From contig NZ_CP095481.1 of NCBI RefSeq assembly GCF_023023025.1, positions 5,097,001-5,161,000 of the forward strand: a stretch of DNA of 64,000 nt, in the 5' to 3' direction. Each line of letters opens with the position of its first letter. The stretch's first letter is position 1. Below the pieces are notes generated by a model. It was not told the DNA's origin. It did not search any database and was given only the letters and a program-made list of their open reading frames with translations. Shown one piece after another: positions 26,988 to 35,986 of the stretch. The translations under genes and the position numbers were made by a program. This DNA is from Amycolatopsis sp. WQ 127309. GTDB lineage: Bacteria; Actinomycetota; Actinomycetes; Mycobacteriales; Pseudonocardiaceae.

Positions 26988-27157
26988 TTCAATGATTCAC
27001 TCGCAGGCTCGTTCATGCGGCGAAAACTCCAGATCGGGACGGCTCTGCCCGGTATTTTGGCCACTTCCCACGGCATCGCGGTGGGTACTTTTGCCGTCCG
27101 CCCGCTTCCGGGGACGAACTTACGCTCTGCCGAGCAGCCATCCGCGGAAGGAGAGCC

Positions 27158-27934
27158 ATGGCCGGCGAGTACCGGGCGGAGCCCGAGGCGATGCGCTCCG
27201 CCGTGGGCAACGTCGGGGGCATCATCGCCCACGGCATCAACGCCGTGGCCGATCTGGAACGCCTGGTCGTGCAGCCGACGTCGTTCGCGACGTTCGGCAG
27301 CGCGGTCGCCGCCGCCAACGCCGCCCTGCACTCCGGCCAGATCACCGCGGTCCGCACGCTCCTGCAGCTGTTGCAGCAGATCAACGGGCTCGTCAAGGCC
27401 AGCGCCGACGCCTACCAGGCGGCGGACCAGGACGTCGCCACCGGCTACGGCGGCGGCACCGCGTCCGGCGGGGCCACGCCGCCCGCGTCGATCTGGGGGA
27501 ACTCGCACGCTTCCGAGCTCGCCACCCTGGCGATCAACGACAGCGCGGGCGCCCACGGCGAGCCGTCGTCGGTCGGCAACGTCCTGCGCTACCTCGGCGA
27601 CGCGGACCTCGGCAAGCTCGGCGACCACCCGATCACCGACACCCGCTTCCACGGGGTCGCCGACTTCAACGACTGGCTCGCCGGCGACGCCGACAACCAG
27701 GCGCGGATGGGGCTGATCGAGGTCTACGCGGGGACCGCCCGCACGTTCTCCGACGTCCCCGGCGGCGTGCACAGCGGGGACGTCGTGGTGGTCGAACCGC
27801 TGCTGTTCTCCGACCGCCAGCCGGTCATCGGCGTCGCCGGCGACGGCGGCCGCCTGTACAACCACGGGCTCCTCGACGCCCGCATCAGCGGACTGGCGAA
27901 AGTCAGTGTGTACCGGCCCGCTTCCGTCGTCTGA
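27158..27934 (+). CDS. Type VII substrate with helical N-terminus and YxxxD motif
   Basis: A 258-residue protein. Residues 1-95 form a WXG100-like helical hairpin without a clear WXG, ending in YxxxD (Tyr86-Asp90), then a Gly-rich linker (97-112) and a compact C-terminal domain of about 145 residues. The end of that domain (GDVVVVEP then IGVAGDGGRLYNHG) looks like the beta strands of NlpC/P60 or CHAP folds, but I see no catalytic Cys. ATG 27158 follows GGAAGGAG. It is the first gene of the rightward eccD unit. Confidence 0.7.
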   Translation: MAGEYRAEPEAMRSAVGNVGGIIAHGINAVADLERLVVQPTSFATFGSAVAAANAALHSGQITAVRTLLQLLQQINGLVKASADAYQAADQDVATGYGGGTASGGATPPASIWGNSHASELATLAINDSAGAHGEPSSVGNVLRYLGDADLGKLGDHPITDTRFHGVADFNDWLAGDADNQARMGLIEVYAGTARTFSDVPGGVHSGDVVVVEPLLFSDRQPVIGVAGDGGRLYNHGLLDARISGLAKVSVYRPASVV

Positions 27935-27974
27935 GCTGTGTTTCCCGCCCGATGAGACTTTGTGAGGTCGTCCG

Positions 27975-29060
27975 ATGCTGACTTTCCCGAACTCCAGCGC
28001 GATGGACGCGACCGCGTCCTCGGGCGGGCCGATCACCATCCTGCCGCAGATCGTCACCGGCCAGCCGGAGCAGATCGCCCAGCACGTGCTCGACCTGGTC
28101 AAGAAGGCCGAGCAGTTCCTGAGCATGTACACCGAGCTGTCCAAGGCCGCCGACCAGCTCGGCAAGATCTGGTCCGGCGCGGCGAGCGAGTCGGCGCTGA
28201 AGAAGATCACCGACTCCCTCGACCAGCTCACCAAGATCATCGGCGTGGTCCAGAAGGGTGCCGAGCTGCTCGGCATCTCCGGCACGCTGATCAAGACCGC
28301 GCAGGAGGCCTACCGCGCGGTCGTCGCCGCGGTGAACCCGACGGTCGCCTCGCTGATGTCGAACCCGTGGACCTACGGCGCGGCGGTCGCTTTGTCGACC
28401 GGCACGAGCGCGTCGCTGCGGGCCTTCATCACGTCGATCGGCGCGCTGCTCAAGGCGCTCGGCGCGACCGACCTCGCCCAGCAGATCACCCAGCTGGCGA
28501 CGGTCATCGGGGAGATCGAGAAGCTGTTCCACCACGACACCGGAACCGCGGGAGCGACGACGCCGTCGGCCGGGACCACCCCGGTCACGGCCCCGCAGGC
28601 CCCGTCGTCGGTGGCGAGCCCGGCCGGGCAGCAGGCGGTGGCGGGCGGGAGCGGCGGGGGGATCCCGCAGCAGCCTTCGTTCACCGACTACACCCCGCCC
28701 GCACTCGCCACCGGCGGCGGTTCCAGCACCGGAGCGACCGGAGCGACGACGCCGGTGACGGCCAACGGCACCCCGCTCGACCCGTCGAACAGCTGGATCG
28801 CCGTGGACCCGGCCCAGAACGGCGCCACCGTGCCGACCCAGCCGGCGCCGGTCACCCAGCCCGTCACCCAGCCCGCCCCGGTCACCGGCGGCGCGGGCGC
28901 GGCCGGCGGGGCGAACGAGGTCGTCATCCACACCAACCTCACCACCGGTGAGTCCACTGTGGAGGCTCCGGGCGGGCGCGACTTCGACGTCGACATCAAC
29001 CTCGACTACGACGGCAAGCACTTCAGCCAGCACGTCGGCTACGACGCGGCGGGGAACTAG
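27975..29060 (+). CDS. WXG100-superfamily protein with Pro/Thr-rich linker
   Basis: A 361-residue protein with an N-terminal helical domain containing WSG at residues 66-68, a second helical block with a weakly hydrophobic region (about 115-165), a long Thr/Pro/Gly-rich linker (190-310) with PAPVTQP repeats, and a short acidic C-terminal segment. The layout suggests a secreted or surface-exposed ESX substrate. It sits between two other WXG100-type genes. Confidence 0.68.
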   Translation: MLTFPNSSAMDATASSGGPITILPQIVTGQPEQIAQHVLDLVKKAEQFLSMYTELSKAADQLGKIWSGAASESALKKITDSLDQLTKIIGVVQKGAELLGISGTLIKTAQEAYRAVVAAVNPTVASLMSNPWTYGAAVALSTGTSASLRAFITSIGALLKALGATDLAQQITQLATVIGEIEKLFHHDTGTAGATTPSAGTTPVTAPQAPSSVASPAGQQAVAGGSGGGIPQQPSFTDYTPPALATGGGSSTGATGATTPVTANGTPLDPSNSWIAVDPAQNGATVPTQPAPVTQPVTQPAPVTGGAGAAGGANEVVIHTNLTTGESTVEAPGGRDFDVDINLDYDGKHFSQHVGYDAAGN

Positions 29061-29063
29061 CCG

Positions 29064-30428
29064 ATGACGGGCTCGGGGGTCGTCGACGCGTCGGGTGTGG
29101 TCAGCTCCGTGCTGTCCGGGTACCGGCAGGTCCTGCTCGAGTGCCGGCGGCGCGTCACGGGTGACCCGGGTGCGCTGAGCGCGGCGTCGCAGCGGGTCGC
29201 CACCCAGGCCTCGACGGTTTCGGGCAAGGCCAAGGAGATCGACGAGTCCGCGAAGACGCTGCACGCGGACTGGGACGGCGACGCCTACACCGCGTTCGCC
29301 ACCGCGGCGCAGAAACTGGGCGGGGAGCTGACCGACGCCGCCACGAAGCTCGACGACCAGGCGAAACGGCTTTCGACGGCGTCGCAGCTCGTGCAGTCCG
29401 CGAAGGCCGCCGTCGACTCGGTGCTCGCGCAGTTCGACCAGTACGCCCAGCAGCTGACCGCGCAGGCCCGAGCGGTGAACTCGGCCTCGGTCGGCGCGTT
29501 CATCCAGGCTGCCCGGCAGCTCGGCGAGCAGAGCGTCCAAGCGGCGCGCCAGGTCGTCGACGAGTTCTCCGACGCGCTCGCCGAGCTGTTCCCTCCCGAG
29601 GGCACCCAGCGGCTGGAGTACAAGCTGGGCAAGAAGACCGCGGGCCCGCTGGGCTGGCTCAACGGCAGCCCGCTCGACGGGCGCAAGCGGCCGCGGGACG
29701 CGCCGTCGTGGTTCAAGAACTCGGGCTGGAAGAAGCTCACCTGGGACGGCCTCGAAGGCACGCGCGCGCCGAAGAAGGCGGACACGCCGTTCGGGCAGCC
29801 GAAGCCCGAGGGCCTCAAGGACAAGCTGGGCAACAACACCGAGATCACCTACTACAAGTTCAAGCAGGACCAGGACGGGCTCACCCCGGAGTACGACGGG
29901 AAGATCACGTCGAAGGGCTGGGACGTCGGCGCGTCCGGGCACACCGAGCTGGCCGCGGTGAAGGAAGAGGCCGAGCTCAAGGGCGACTGGGGTGTCTCGT
30001 CGGCGCACGCCAAGGGCACGGTGTTCGCGGGCGGCGAGGCGAGCGCGTCCGGCACGCTCGGCGCGCACGGCGTCGGCGCGCACGCGAACGTCTTCGTCGG
30101 CGGCAAGGTCGAGGGCGAGGTCGCCGCGGACGTCGCCGGCATCGGCGTCGGCGCGAACGGCACGCTGCAGTACGGCATCGGCGCGCAGCTCGACGCCCAG
30201 GCCGTCTACGACGCCGGCCACCTCAAGGTCAACTTCAAGGCGGGCGCCGCGCTCGGCTTCGGCGCGGGCGTCGGCGCGAAGATCGACATCGACCTGCCGA
30301 AGGTCGGCCACACGATCAGCGAGTACGGCGGCGCGGCCGTCGACTACGTCGGCACCGCGGCGCACGACGCCGCCAACGCCGTCGGTTCCGCTTGGGACGA
30401 CGCGGTTTCGTCGGTGGGGGCGTGGTGA
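29064..30428 (+). CDS. WXG100 N-terminal domain with Gly/Ala-rich alternating C-terminal domain, candidate effector
   Basis: The 454-residue protein has an N-terminal WXG100 region (WDG at 70-72), a coiled-coil-like stretch to about 175, a basic linker, and a C-terminal domain (about 270-430) of alternating small and hydrophobic residues (SGTLGAHGVGAHANVFVGG and similar) that would form amphipathic beta strands. That composition suits a membrane-inserting or beta-helical domain. Its stop overlaps the start of the DUF1795-like gene (GTGA), a chaperone- or immunity-like arrangement. Confidence 0.68.
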   Translation: MTGSGVVDASGVVSSVLSGYRQVLLECRRRVTGDPGALSAASQRVATQASTVSGKAKEIDESAKTLHADWDGDAYTAFATAAQKLGGELTDAATKLDDQAKRLSTASQLVQSAKAAVDSVLAQFDQYAQQLTAQARAVNSASVGAFIQAARQLGEQSVQAARQVVDEFSDALAELFPPEGTQRLEYKLGKKTAGPLGWLNGSPLDGRKRPRDAPSWFKNSGWKKLTWDGLEGTRAPKKADTPFGQPKPEGLKDKLGNNTEITYYKFKQDQDGLTPEYDGKITSKGWDVGASGHTELAAVKEEAELKGDWGVSSAHAKGTVFAGGEASASGTLGAHGVGAHANVFVGGKVEGEVAADVAGIGVGANGTLQYGIGAQLDAQAVYDAGHLKVNFKAGAALGFGAGVGAKIDIDLPKVGHTISEYGGAAVDYVGTAAHDAANAVGSAWDDAVSSVGAW

Positions 30429-30895
30429 CCCTTCCCCTGGACTTCGTGATCCCCGACGGCTGGACGGCCGTCGACCCCGGAGAGTCCGGCGCGGTGTTCG
30501 TCGCCGTGCACGACGCGCCGGCCGGCGAGTTCGTCCCGAACATCACGGTGAGCGTGCAGCAGCGGCCCGACGCGAAGTCGATCGACGACATCGCCGCCGA
30601 AGCCGTCGAACGGCTTTCCCTCACCTCGGCCGGGCTCGACGTCCTCAGCCACCGGGACGTCGGCGCCCCGGCCGCGCCCGGTGTCATGCAGCTGCTGCGC
30701 CTGCGCACCGGCGAGGGCACCGAGCTGATCCAGACCCAGGTGCACCTGACCGTTCCCGGCGCCACGCCGGAGCAGCGGCTGGTGCTCGAGCTCGCCTGCA
30801 CGGCCGCGCCCGCGACCGCGCGGGCGCTCTCACCCGGTTTCCAGCGGTTCGTGGGCAGCGTCCACGTCCGCCAGCACGAAGGGAAAACGCGATGA
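30425..30895 (+). CDS. DUF1795/LpqN-like protein coupled to the WXG100 effector candidate
   Basis: A 156-residue soluble protein with the pattern of the LpqN/DUF1795 (DcrB-like) fold: an initial LDFVIPDGW strand, VPNITVSVQQ near residue 40, and a terminal SPGFQRFVGSV. No lipobox or signal peptide is visible, so it is probably cytoplasmic. GTGA and ATGA overlaps tie it to the WXG100 gene before and the YbaB-like gene after. DUF1795 proteins of the EagR kind chaperone type VI effectors; an equivalent role here is speculation. Confidence 0.6.
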   Translation: MTLPLDFVIPDGWTAVDPGESGAVFVAVHDAPAGEFVPNITVSVQQRPDAKSIDDIAAEAVERLSLTSAGLDVLSHRDVGAPAAPGVMQLLRLRTGEGTELIQTQVHLTVPGATPEQRLVLELACTAAPATARALSPGFQRFVGSVHVRQHEGKTR

Positions 30896-31212
30896 CCGAT
30901 CCGTACGCGGTGCCGGACATGGACGAACTGCTGGCGCAGGTGCGCAAGCAGACCGAAGAGGTCCAGCGGATCCAGCGCACGGTCGAGGCGATGGAGGTCA
31001 AGGCGCACTCGCGGCAGAACGAGGTCACCGTCACCCTCCGCGGCGACGGCCGGTTCACCTCGATCGACATCGACCCCCGCGCGATCCGCGAGTACGACGC
31101 CCGCAACCTCTCGGAGATCGTGCTGGAGGCGGTGAACGCCGGGCTCACGAAGCTCGCCGAGGCTTCGAACGCGAAGTTCGCCCCGGTCATCTCGGCCGCC
31201 AAGAACATCTGA
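30892..31212 (+). CDS. YbaB/EbfC-like protein of the type VII locus (EspL-like)
   Basis: A 106-residue protein with the YbaB/EbfC layout: N-terminal helix, short beta hairpin (NEVTVTLRGDGRFTSIDID, about 43-61) and C-terminal helix. Nucleoid-type DNA binding is known for the family, and ESX loci often encode such a protein (EspL). Overlaps with both neighbours put it in one unit with eccD. Confidence 0.8.
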   Translation: MTDPYAVPDMDELLAQVRKQTEEVQRIQRTVEAMEVKAHSRQNEVTVTLRGDGRFTSIDIDPRAIREYDARNLSEIVLEAVNAGLTKLAEASNAKFAPVISAAKNI

Positions 31213-32585
31213 TGACCGCCGCCGCAATCACGGGGACAACCCGCCGGGTCACCGTGGTCACGCCGCGGGCCCGGGTGGACGTCGCGCTGCCGCAGCAATC
31301 GACGTTCGCCGAACTGGTGCCGCAGCTGGTGCGGCTGGCCGGCGCCGCCGGGCAGGCGTCGGCCGACCATCCCGGCTGGGTGCTCTCCCGGCTGGGCGGG
31401 GCGCCACTCGCACTCGGCCTGAGCGTCGCCGCGGCCCAGATCCGTGACGGCGAAGTCCTCCACCTGACCCCGCGGGAACGCCCGCGGGGTCCGCTGCTGT
31501 TCGACGACGTCATCGATTCGATCGCCAGCGTCGCCGACTCGAACGGCGGCTGGGGCCCGTCGGTCGCGCGGCGGTCCGGGCTGGTGGCCGCGGTCGTGCT
31601 GCTGCTCGCGGGCGGGCTGCTGGTGCAGGCCGCGGCGTCCGGCAGCGTGCTGGCCCCGATCGGGACCGGGCTGCTGGCGCTGGTGCTGCTCCTGGGCGGC
31701 GGCGCGCTGAGCCGTGCGTACGGCGACGCCGAGGCCGGCGCGGCCGGGTCGCTCGCCGGGGTCGGCGTCGCGCTGCTGGCCGGGATGTCCGTGCTGCCGC
31801 CGCACCCGCTGTTCTCGCTGTCGGCCGGCCCGCTGGCCGCGGGCTTCGCCGCCGTGACGATCTACGGCGTCCTCGCGGCGGTCTCGGTCGCCGACCGGCT
31901 GCCGTGGTTCGTCGCGATCACGGTCGCGGCCGGCTTCGGCGCGGTGACGACCGGGGTCGTGTTGCTGGCCGGCACCACTCCGGTGGCGGCCGCGGCGGTG
32001 GCCGCGGTACTCGCCACGGCACTGGCCGCGGTGGCCCCGATGCTGGCGCTGCGCCTGGCGCGGCTCCCGCTGCCGCGGGTGCCGGAGGACATGGAGGCCT
32101 TCCGCGCCGACGAACAGCCGTCACTGGGCGACGAAATGTTCGGCCGGACGTCTCGCGCCCAAGCCGTCTTGACGGGCCTGCTGGTGGCGCTGGGCCTGGT
32201 GGTCCTGTTCTCGACGGTGGTGCTGGCGACCGGCGGCCCGTGGGACGCCGGGCTGGCGGCGGTGCTGGGCCTGGCGTGGATCCTGCGGTCGCGGTCGTAC
32301 GCGGGGAAGACGCAACGCCTGGTGCTGGTGGGTTTCGGCATCACGAGCCTGGTCGTCGCGGGCGGCTGGCTGGTCGCTTCGGGCAACCGCACGGCGATCT
32401 TCGCGACGGGCTGCGCGGTGGTCCTCGCCGCGGCGATCTGCCTGGCCTACGCCACGCGAGTAGCGCGCGGCCTGCGTTCGCCGTACTGGTCCCGGCTGCT
32501 GGACGTCTCGGAGTTCCTGGTGCTGCTCTCGCTGGTCCCGTTCGTCGGCATGATCGCCGGAGTCTACGAAGCCGTCCGCGGCTGA
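31212..32585 (+). CDS. eccD: Type VII secretion integral membrane protein EccD
   Basis: The 457-residue protein has an N-terminal ubiquitin-like domain (about 10-90) and then about eleven transmembrane segments, the standard EccD design forming the membrane vestibule of the translocon. ATG 31212 overlaps the stop of the YbaB-like gene. A perfect palindrome (32595-32653) follows the stop and ends against the convergent eccE. Confidence 0.93.
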   Translation: MTAAAITGTTRRVTVVTPRARVDVALPQQSTFAELVPQLVRLAGAAGQASADHPGWVLSRLGGAPLALGLSVAAAQIRDGEVLHLTPRERPRGPLLFDDVIDSIASVADSNGGWGPSVARRSGLVAAVVLLLAGGLLVQAAASGSVLAPIGTGLLALVLLLGGGALSRAYGDAEAGAAGSLAGVGVALLAGMSVLPPHPLFSLSAGPLAAGFAAVTIYGVLAAVSVADRLPWFVAITVAAGFGAVTTGVVLLAGTTPVAAAAVAAVLATALAAVAPMLALRLARLPLPRVPEDMEAFRADEQPSLGDEMFGRTSRAQAVLTGLLVALGLVVLFSTVVLATGGPWDAGLAAVLGLAWILRSRSYAGKTQRLVLVGFGITSLVVAGGWLVASGNRTAIFATGCAVVLAAAICLAYATRVARGLRSPYWSRLLDVSEFLVLLSLVPFVGMIAGVYEAVRG

Positions 32586-32594
32586 CCCTGGCCC

Positions 32595-32653
32595 AAAGCC
32601 GTGAATGCCACATTGAGGGACTAAGTGTCCCTCAATGTGGCATTCACGGCTTT
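32595..32653. terminator. Perfect 27-base-arm palindrome between eccD and eccE
   Basis: Arms 32595-32621 and 32627-32653 pair perfectly around a 5-base loop. Each arm ends in an A or T run (AAAGCC ... GGCTTT), so it can terminate transcription from both sides, and it directly abuts the eccE stop codon. The arm carries GCCGTGAATGCCACATTGAGG, which joins the GCCGTGAA start of the 4619 and 41533 elements with the GCCACATTG of the 122-178 element. Confidence 0.78.
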
Positions 32654-33712
32654 TCAGGAGTCCAGCGCCAGCGGGAGCGTCCGGCGGACTCCGGCGCCGT
32701 GCCGGCCGTGCAGCGGGACGGCCGAGTGGCCCGGCGACGGCACCGGCTTGCCGGGACGGCCGCCCACCCGGATCGTCAGCTCCTCGTGTTCCTTGCCCGC
32801 CGCCGTGCGGCGCAGCGTGTACGACGTCGCCGTGAAGGCCGCCTCCGGGACCGAGACGTCCAGCGTCCGCACCGAACGCGGCATGAAGCACATCTGGCTC
32901 GCTTCGCCCCACGTCCACGCTCGCCAGTGGTCGGCCTGCGCGGCGGACGGCCCCTGGACGCCCAGCGCCACCCGCAGCTCCTGGCCCAGCTCGCCCGCCT
33001 CCAGCACCGTGCTCGGGTAGCCGGCCTCGGCCAGCTCGCCCATCAGGCTCAGCGCCGCCGACGCCGTGCTGCGCAACGCGCCGAGGTCGCCGCCGCCGCG
33101 GGCCAGCGCCGCGATCGGCGCGAGGTCCGGGCGGTAGCGCACGGCCAGCCAGCGCACGCGCAGCACCTGGTCGCCGCGCGGGACCGCCCACGTCAGCAGC
33201 TGCGCCGACGCCAGCGGGACGTCGGTGCGGCGGTAGGCCGCGCGCAGGATGTCCACCAGCGCCGCGGACGAGGGCGAGCCCGACCCGGGCGTGAGGCGCA
33301 CCAGCGCGCTCCACCCGCCGTCGACCTCGGCGACGCCGAAGCGGTTGCCCGCGCGGTCGACGTGCTGGCGCACCTTCACCGGTCCGGCCACGCGCATCAG
33401 AGGGTCCGGGCTGTCGTGGCGGGTGTCGTGCCGTCGCAAGCGGTAGGCGATCCACGTCAGCGTCCAGCCGGCCGGGTGCCGGCCGGCGAACCGCACCGAC
33501 GTCAGCAGCACCACCAGCCCGGCGGCGGCGCTGACGCCGATCCGGACGGGCTGCGCGAGGCCGCCGACGGTCCACGCGAGCAGCGCGGCGATGGCCGCGA
33601 CCTCCCACACCGCGGCCTGCAGCGGCCGGATCGGCAGCAGCCAGGGCAGCGGCGCGCGAGCGGGTCGCGGCGGCGCCGGGCGGACGGCGGATTCAGCGGT
33701 TCCGACGGACAC
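32654..33712 (-). CDS. eccE: Type VII secretion protein EccE
   Basis: A 352-residue protein with two transmembrane helices near the N-terminus (about 30-50 and 58-75) followed by a soluble domain, as in EccE. It is read divergently from eccB and convergently with eccD, which is unusual compared with mycobacterial ESX loci where eccE follows mycP on the same strand. GTG 33712 start. Confidence 0.88.
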   Translation of the reverse strand: MSVGTAESAVRPAPPRPARAPLPWLLPIRPLQAAVWEVAAIAALLAWTVGGLAQPVRIGVSAAAGLVVLLTSVRFAGRHPAGWTLTWIAYRLRRHDTRHDSPDPLMRVAGPVKVRQHVDRAGNRFGVAEVDGGWSALVRLTPGSGSPSSAALVDILRAAYRRTDVPLASAQLLTWAVPRGDQVLRVRWLAVRYRPDLAPIAALARGGGDLGALRSTASAALSLMGELAEAGYPSTVLEAGELGQELRVALGVQGPSAAQADHWRAWTWGEASQMCFMPRSVRTLDVSVPEAAFTATSYTLRRTAAGKEHEELTIRVGGRPGKPVPSPGHSAVPLHGRHGAGVRRTLPLALDS

Positions 33713-33854
33713 AGGTTCCCCTTTCCCCGGTCCGGGACGCTAGTACCTCCCCAGATACGGCGTGGGCGTAAAAATTACCCTCGCCGTGCCCGGATCGGGT
33801 GCTTAGCATCAACCGCTCGGAGGGTCGGTACGCACACACCGGGGGCGCAGCAGC

Positions 33855-35276
33855 GTGTGGACGCAGCGGGACCAGATCCAGGCGTACCAGTTCCTCCGCC
33901 GCAGGCTGGTCTCCGCGCTCGTCGCCGCCGACGCCAACCACCCCGTCTCGCCCAGCCGCCGCCTCGTGCTCGGCACCGTCCTGGGCCTCGTCGCCGCCCT
34001 GCTCGTGACCGCCGTCTTCGGCATCATCGGCCTGCTGAACCCCTCCGGCGGCAAGGACTGGCTGGCCGGCGGCAAGGTGATCGTCGAAGAGGGCACCGGC
34101 GCGCGGTTCGTCCTCGGCGCCGACGGCGTGCTGCACCCGGTCCTCAACTACGCCTCCGCCCGGCTGCTGGCCGGCGGCAACGGCGACGCGACCGTTTCGG
34201 TGTCCTCGGAGAACCTCGGCAAGGCCGGGCGCGGCGCCCAGATCGGCATCGCCGGCGCCCCCGACTCGCTGCCCGCGGCGCCGGCGCTGGTCACCGCGCC
34301 CTGGACGAGCTGCAGCCGGACCACCCAGGACGCGCCCGCGTCGGCCGAGCCGCGCACCGCCGTCCTGCTCGCCGCGCCCGCGTCCGGCGTCGAACTGCCG
34401 CGTGACCAGGGCGTCATCGTCCGGCTGCCGCAGGGCGAGAGGTTCCTGCTCGCCGGCGGCCGCCGCTACAAGCTCGGCGACGAGGCCGCGACCGCGCTGC
34501 AGTTCGACAGCTACCCGACGATCGCGGTGTCCGCCCGCTGGATCGACACCGTCGCCTCCGGGCGGGACCTCACCGCGCTGCCGGTCGACGGCGCCGGCGG
34601 CCGCGGGCCTGTCGTGGGCGGCCGCGACACGCGCGTCGGCGAAGTGCTTTCCGTGGTCGACGCGATGGCCGCGCCCGGCACCGCGACGTCGTACTACCTG
34701 GTCCGCGCGGACGGGCTCGAGCCGGTCGGGCAGACCGAGGCGAGCCTGCTGGTGACGACCGAGGCCAACGCGGCGGCCTACGCCGGCACGCCGGCGCCGG
34801 TCCAGGTGCGCGCCGCCGACGTCGCCGGGGCGCCGAAGCTCGCCGCGCCCCGCGCCGGTGGCGCCGACCCGGCCGCCTTCCCGGACCGCATCCCCGGCAA
34901 GGCGCCGATCACCGGGAACTCGGTGACGCTGTGCAGTCAGGGGAACCGGTTGCTCGTTTCGGCCGAACTTCCGCTGCCCGCCGGATCCCGGGCCATCCAG
35001 GTCGCGACCCGCTCCGAAGCACGGGTGGCGGACGAGGTGTTCGTGCCGCCGTCGGGAGGTGCGGTGGTCGTCGAAGCGGGTTCGGCGACGACGTACTTGG
35101 TGACCGACACGGGCTTGAAGTATCCGGTGGTGAACACACAGGCGCTGGCCTCGCTGGGGTACGGAGGAGTGGCCCGCCAGTCGATCGCAGGTAGTTTGCT
35201 CGCATTGGTGCCGACGGGCCCCGCGCTGGATCCGGTCACCGCCGGCCGGCCGGCCCCGTCGGGTGGAACGGGGTGA
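33855..35276 (+). CDS. eccB: Type VII secretion protein EccB
   Basis: The 473-residue protein begins with the EccB signature QIQAYQFLRRRLVSALV, then a single transmembrane helix (about 40-62) and a large extracytoplasmic domain with repeated strands and conserved Cys (TSCSRTT and VTLCSQG). It lies divergently from eccE with 142 bases between, which include an AT-rich patch (GTAAAAATTACC). The stop overlaps the first response-regulator gene (GTGA), so regulator and apparatus are co-expressed. Confidence 0.93.
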   Translation: MWTQRDQIQAYQFLRRRLVSALVAADANHPVSPSRRLVLGTVLGLVAALLVTAVFGIIGLLNPSGGKDWLAGGKVIVEEGTGARFVLGADGVLHPVLNYASARLLAGGNGDATVSVSSENLGKAGRGAQIGIAGAPDSLPAAPALVTAPWTSCSRTTQDAPASAEPRTAVLLAAPASGVELPRDQGVIVRLPQGERFLLAGGRRYKLGDEAATALQFDSYPTIAVSARWIDTVASGRDLTALPVDGAGGRGPVVGGRDTRVGEVLSVVDAMAAPGTATSYYLVRADGLEPVGQTEASLLVTTEANAAAYAGTPAPVQVRAADVAGAPKLAAPRAGGADPAAFPDRIPGKAPITGNSVTLCSQGNRLLVSAELPLPAGSRAIQVATRSEARVADEVFVPPSGGAVVVEAGSATTYLVTDTGLKYPVVNTQALASLGYGGVARQSIAGSLLALVPTGPALDPVTAGRPAPSGGTG

Positions 35277-35986
35277 AAGTCGTGCACATGACAGAAGAGC
35301 GCTCGACCGAAGACGCACTGGCCGCGATGGGCAAGATCCGGGTCGCGGTCGTCGAGGACCACCCGCTGTACCGCGTTTCCGTGGAGCGCGTGCTGGCCGA
35401 GGCCGACTTCGTCGAGCTCGGCGCGGTGGTCGACTCGGTCGCGCGCTTCCACGTCCATCGGCAGCCGCCGGGCAGCGTGGTGCTGCTCGACCTCGGCCTC
35501 CCGGGTGTCGCGGGCGCGGCGGCCGTGCTGGAGGTCTGCGAGCTGGGCCACCACGTGCTCGTCGTGTCCGCCCAGGCGGAACCGGACGTCGTGCTCGGCG
35601 CGATCGCGGCCGGCGCGCGCGGTTTCCTGTCGAAGGACGTCGACGCCGACGAGCTGCTGATCGCGATCAAGACGGTCGCCGACGGCGGCGCGTACGTCTC
35701 GGCGGTGGTCGCCGGGATGATCATCAAGGACAACGCCGACCGCCCGGTCACCGCGGCGGAGGTCGAGCTGTCACCGCGTGAGGAACAGGTGCTGCGGCTG
35801 GTCGCGGCGGGGGAGCGGGACGTCGACATCGCCCTGATCCTCGGCATCGGCGTCCGGACGGTGCGCGGCTACCTCGACCGGATCCGCGACAAGACGGGCG
35901 AACGCCGGCGGCCGGGGCTGGTCAAGGAAGCCATCCGGCGCGGTCTCATCGGCGGGTCCGGCCCGCGGCGCGGCGGTCGCAAGTGA
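35273..35986 (+). CDS. LuxR/NarL-type response regulator 1
   Basis: A 237-residue protein with a receiver domain (about 21-140; acidic pair in VVEDHP, phospho-Asp in VVLLDLGLPG, Lys in LSKDVD) and a C-terminal LuxR-type helix-turn-helix (about 160-225, with RTVRGYLDRIRDK). GTG 35273 overlaps the eccB stop; ATG 35288 is an alternative. No histidine kinase is near. Its close paralog follows at once. Control of the type VII genes is inferred from linkage. Confidence 0.85.
   Translation: MKVVHMTEERSTEDALAAMGKIRVAVVEDHPLYRVSVERVLAEADFVELGAVVDSVARFHVHRQPPGSVVLLDLGLPGVAGAAAVLEVCELGHHVLVVSAQAEPDVVLGAIAAGARGFLSKDVDADELLIAIKTVADGGAYVSAVVAGMIIKDNADRPVTAAEVELSPREEQVLRLVAAGERDVDIALILGIGVRTVRGYLDRIRDKTGERRRPGLVKEAIRRGLIGGSGPRRGGRK

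Noticed and set aside
23244..27716. A 1490-codon open frame antisense to eccC
   Set aside because: It is a shadow of eccC codon bias, rich in Arg, Gln, Val and His with no recognisable motif. eccC has three intact ATPase motifs.
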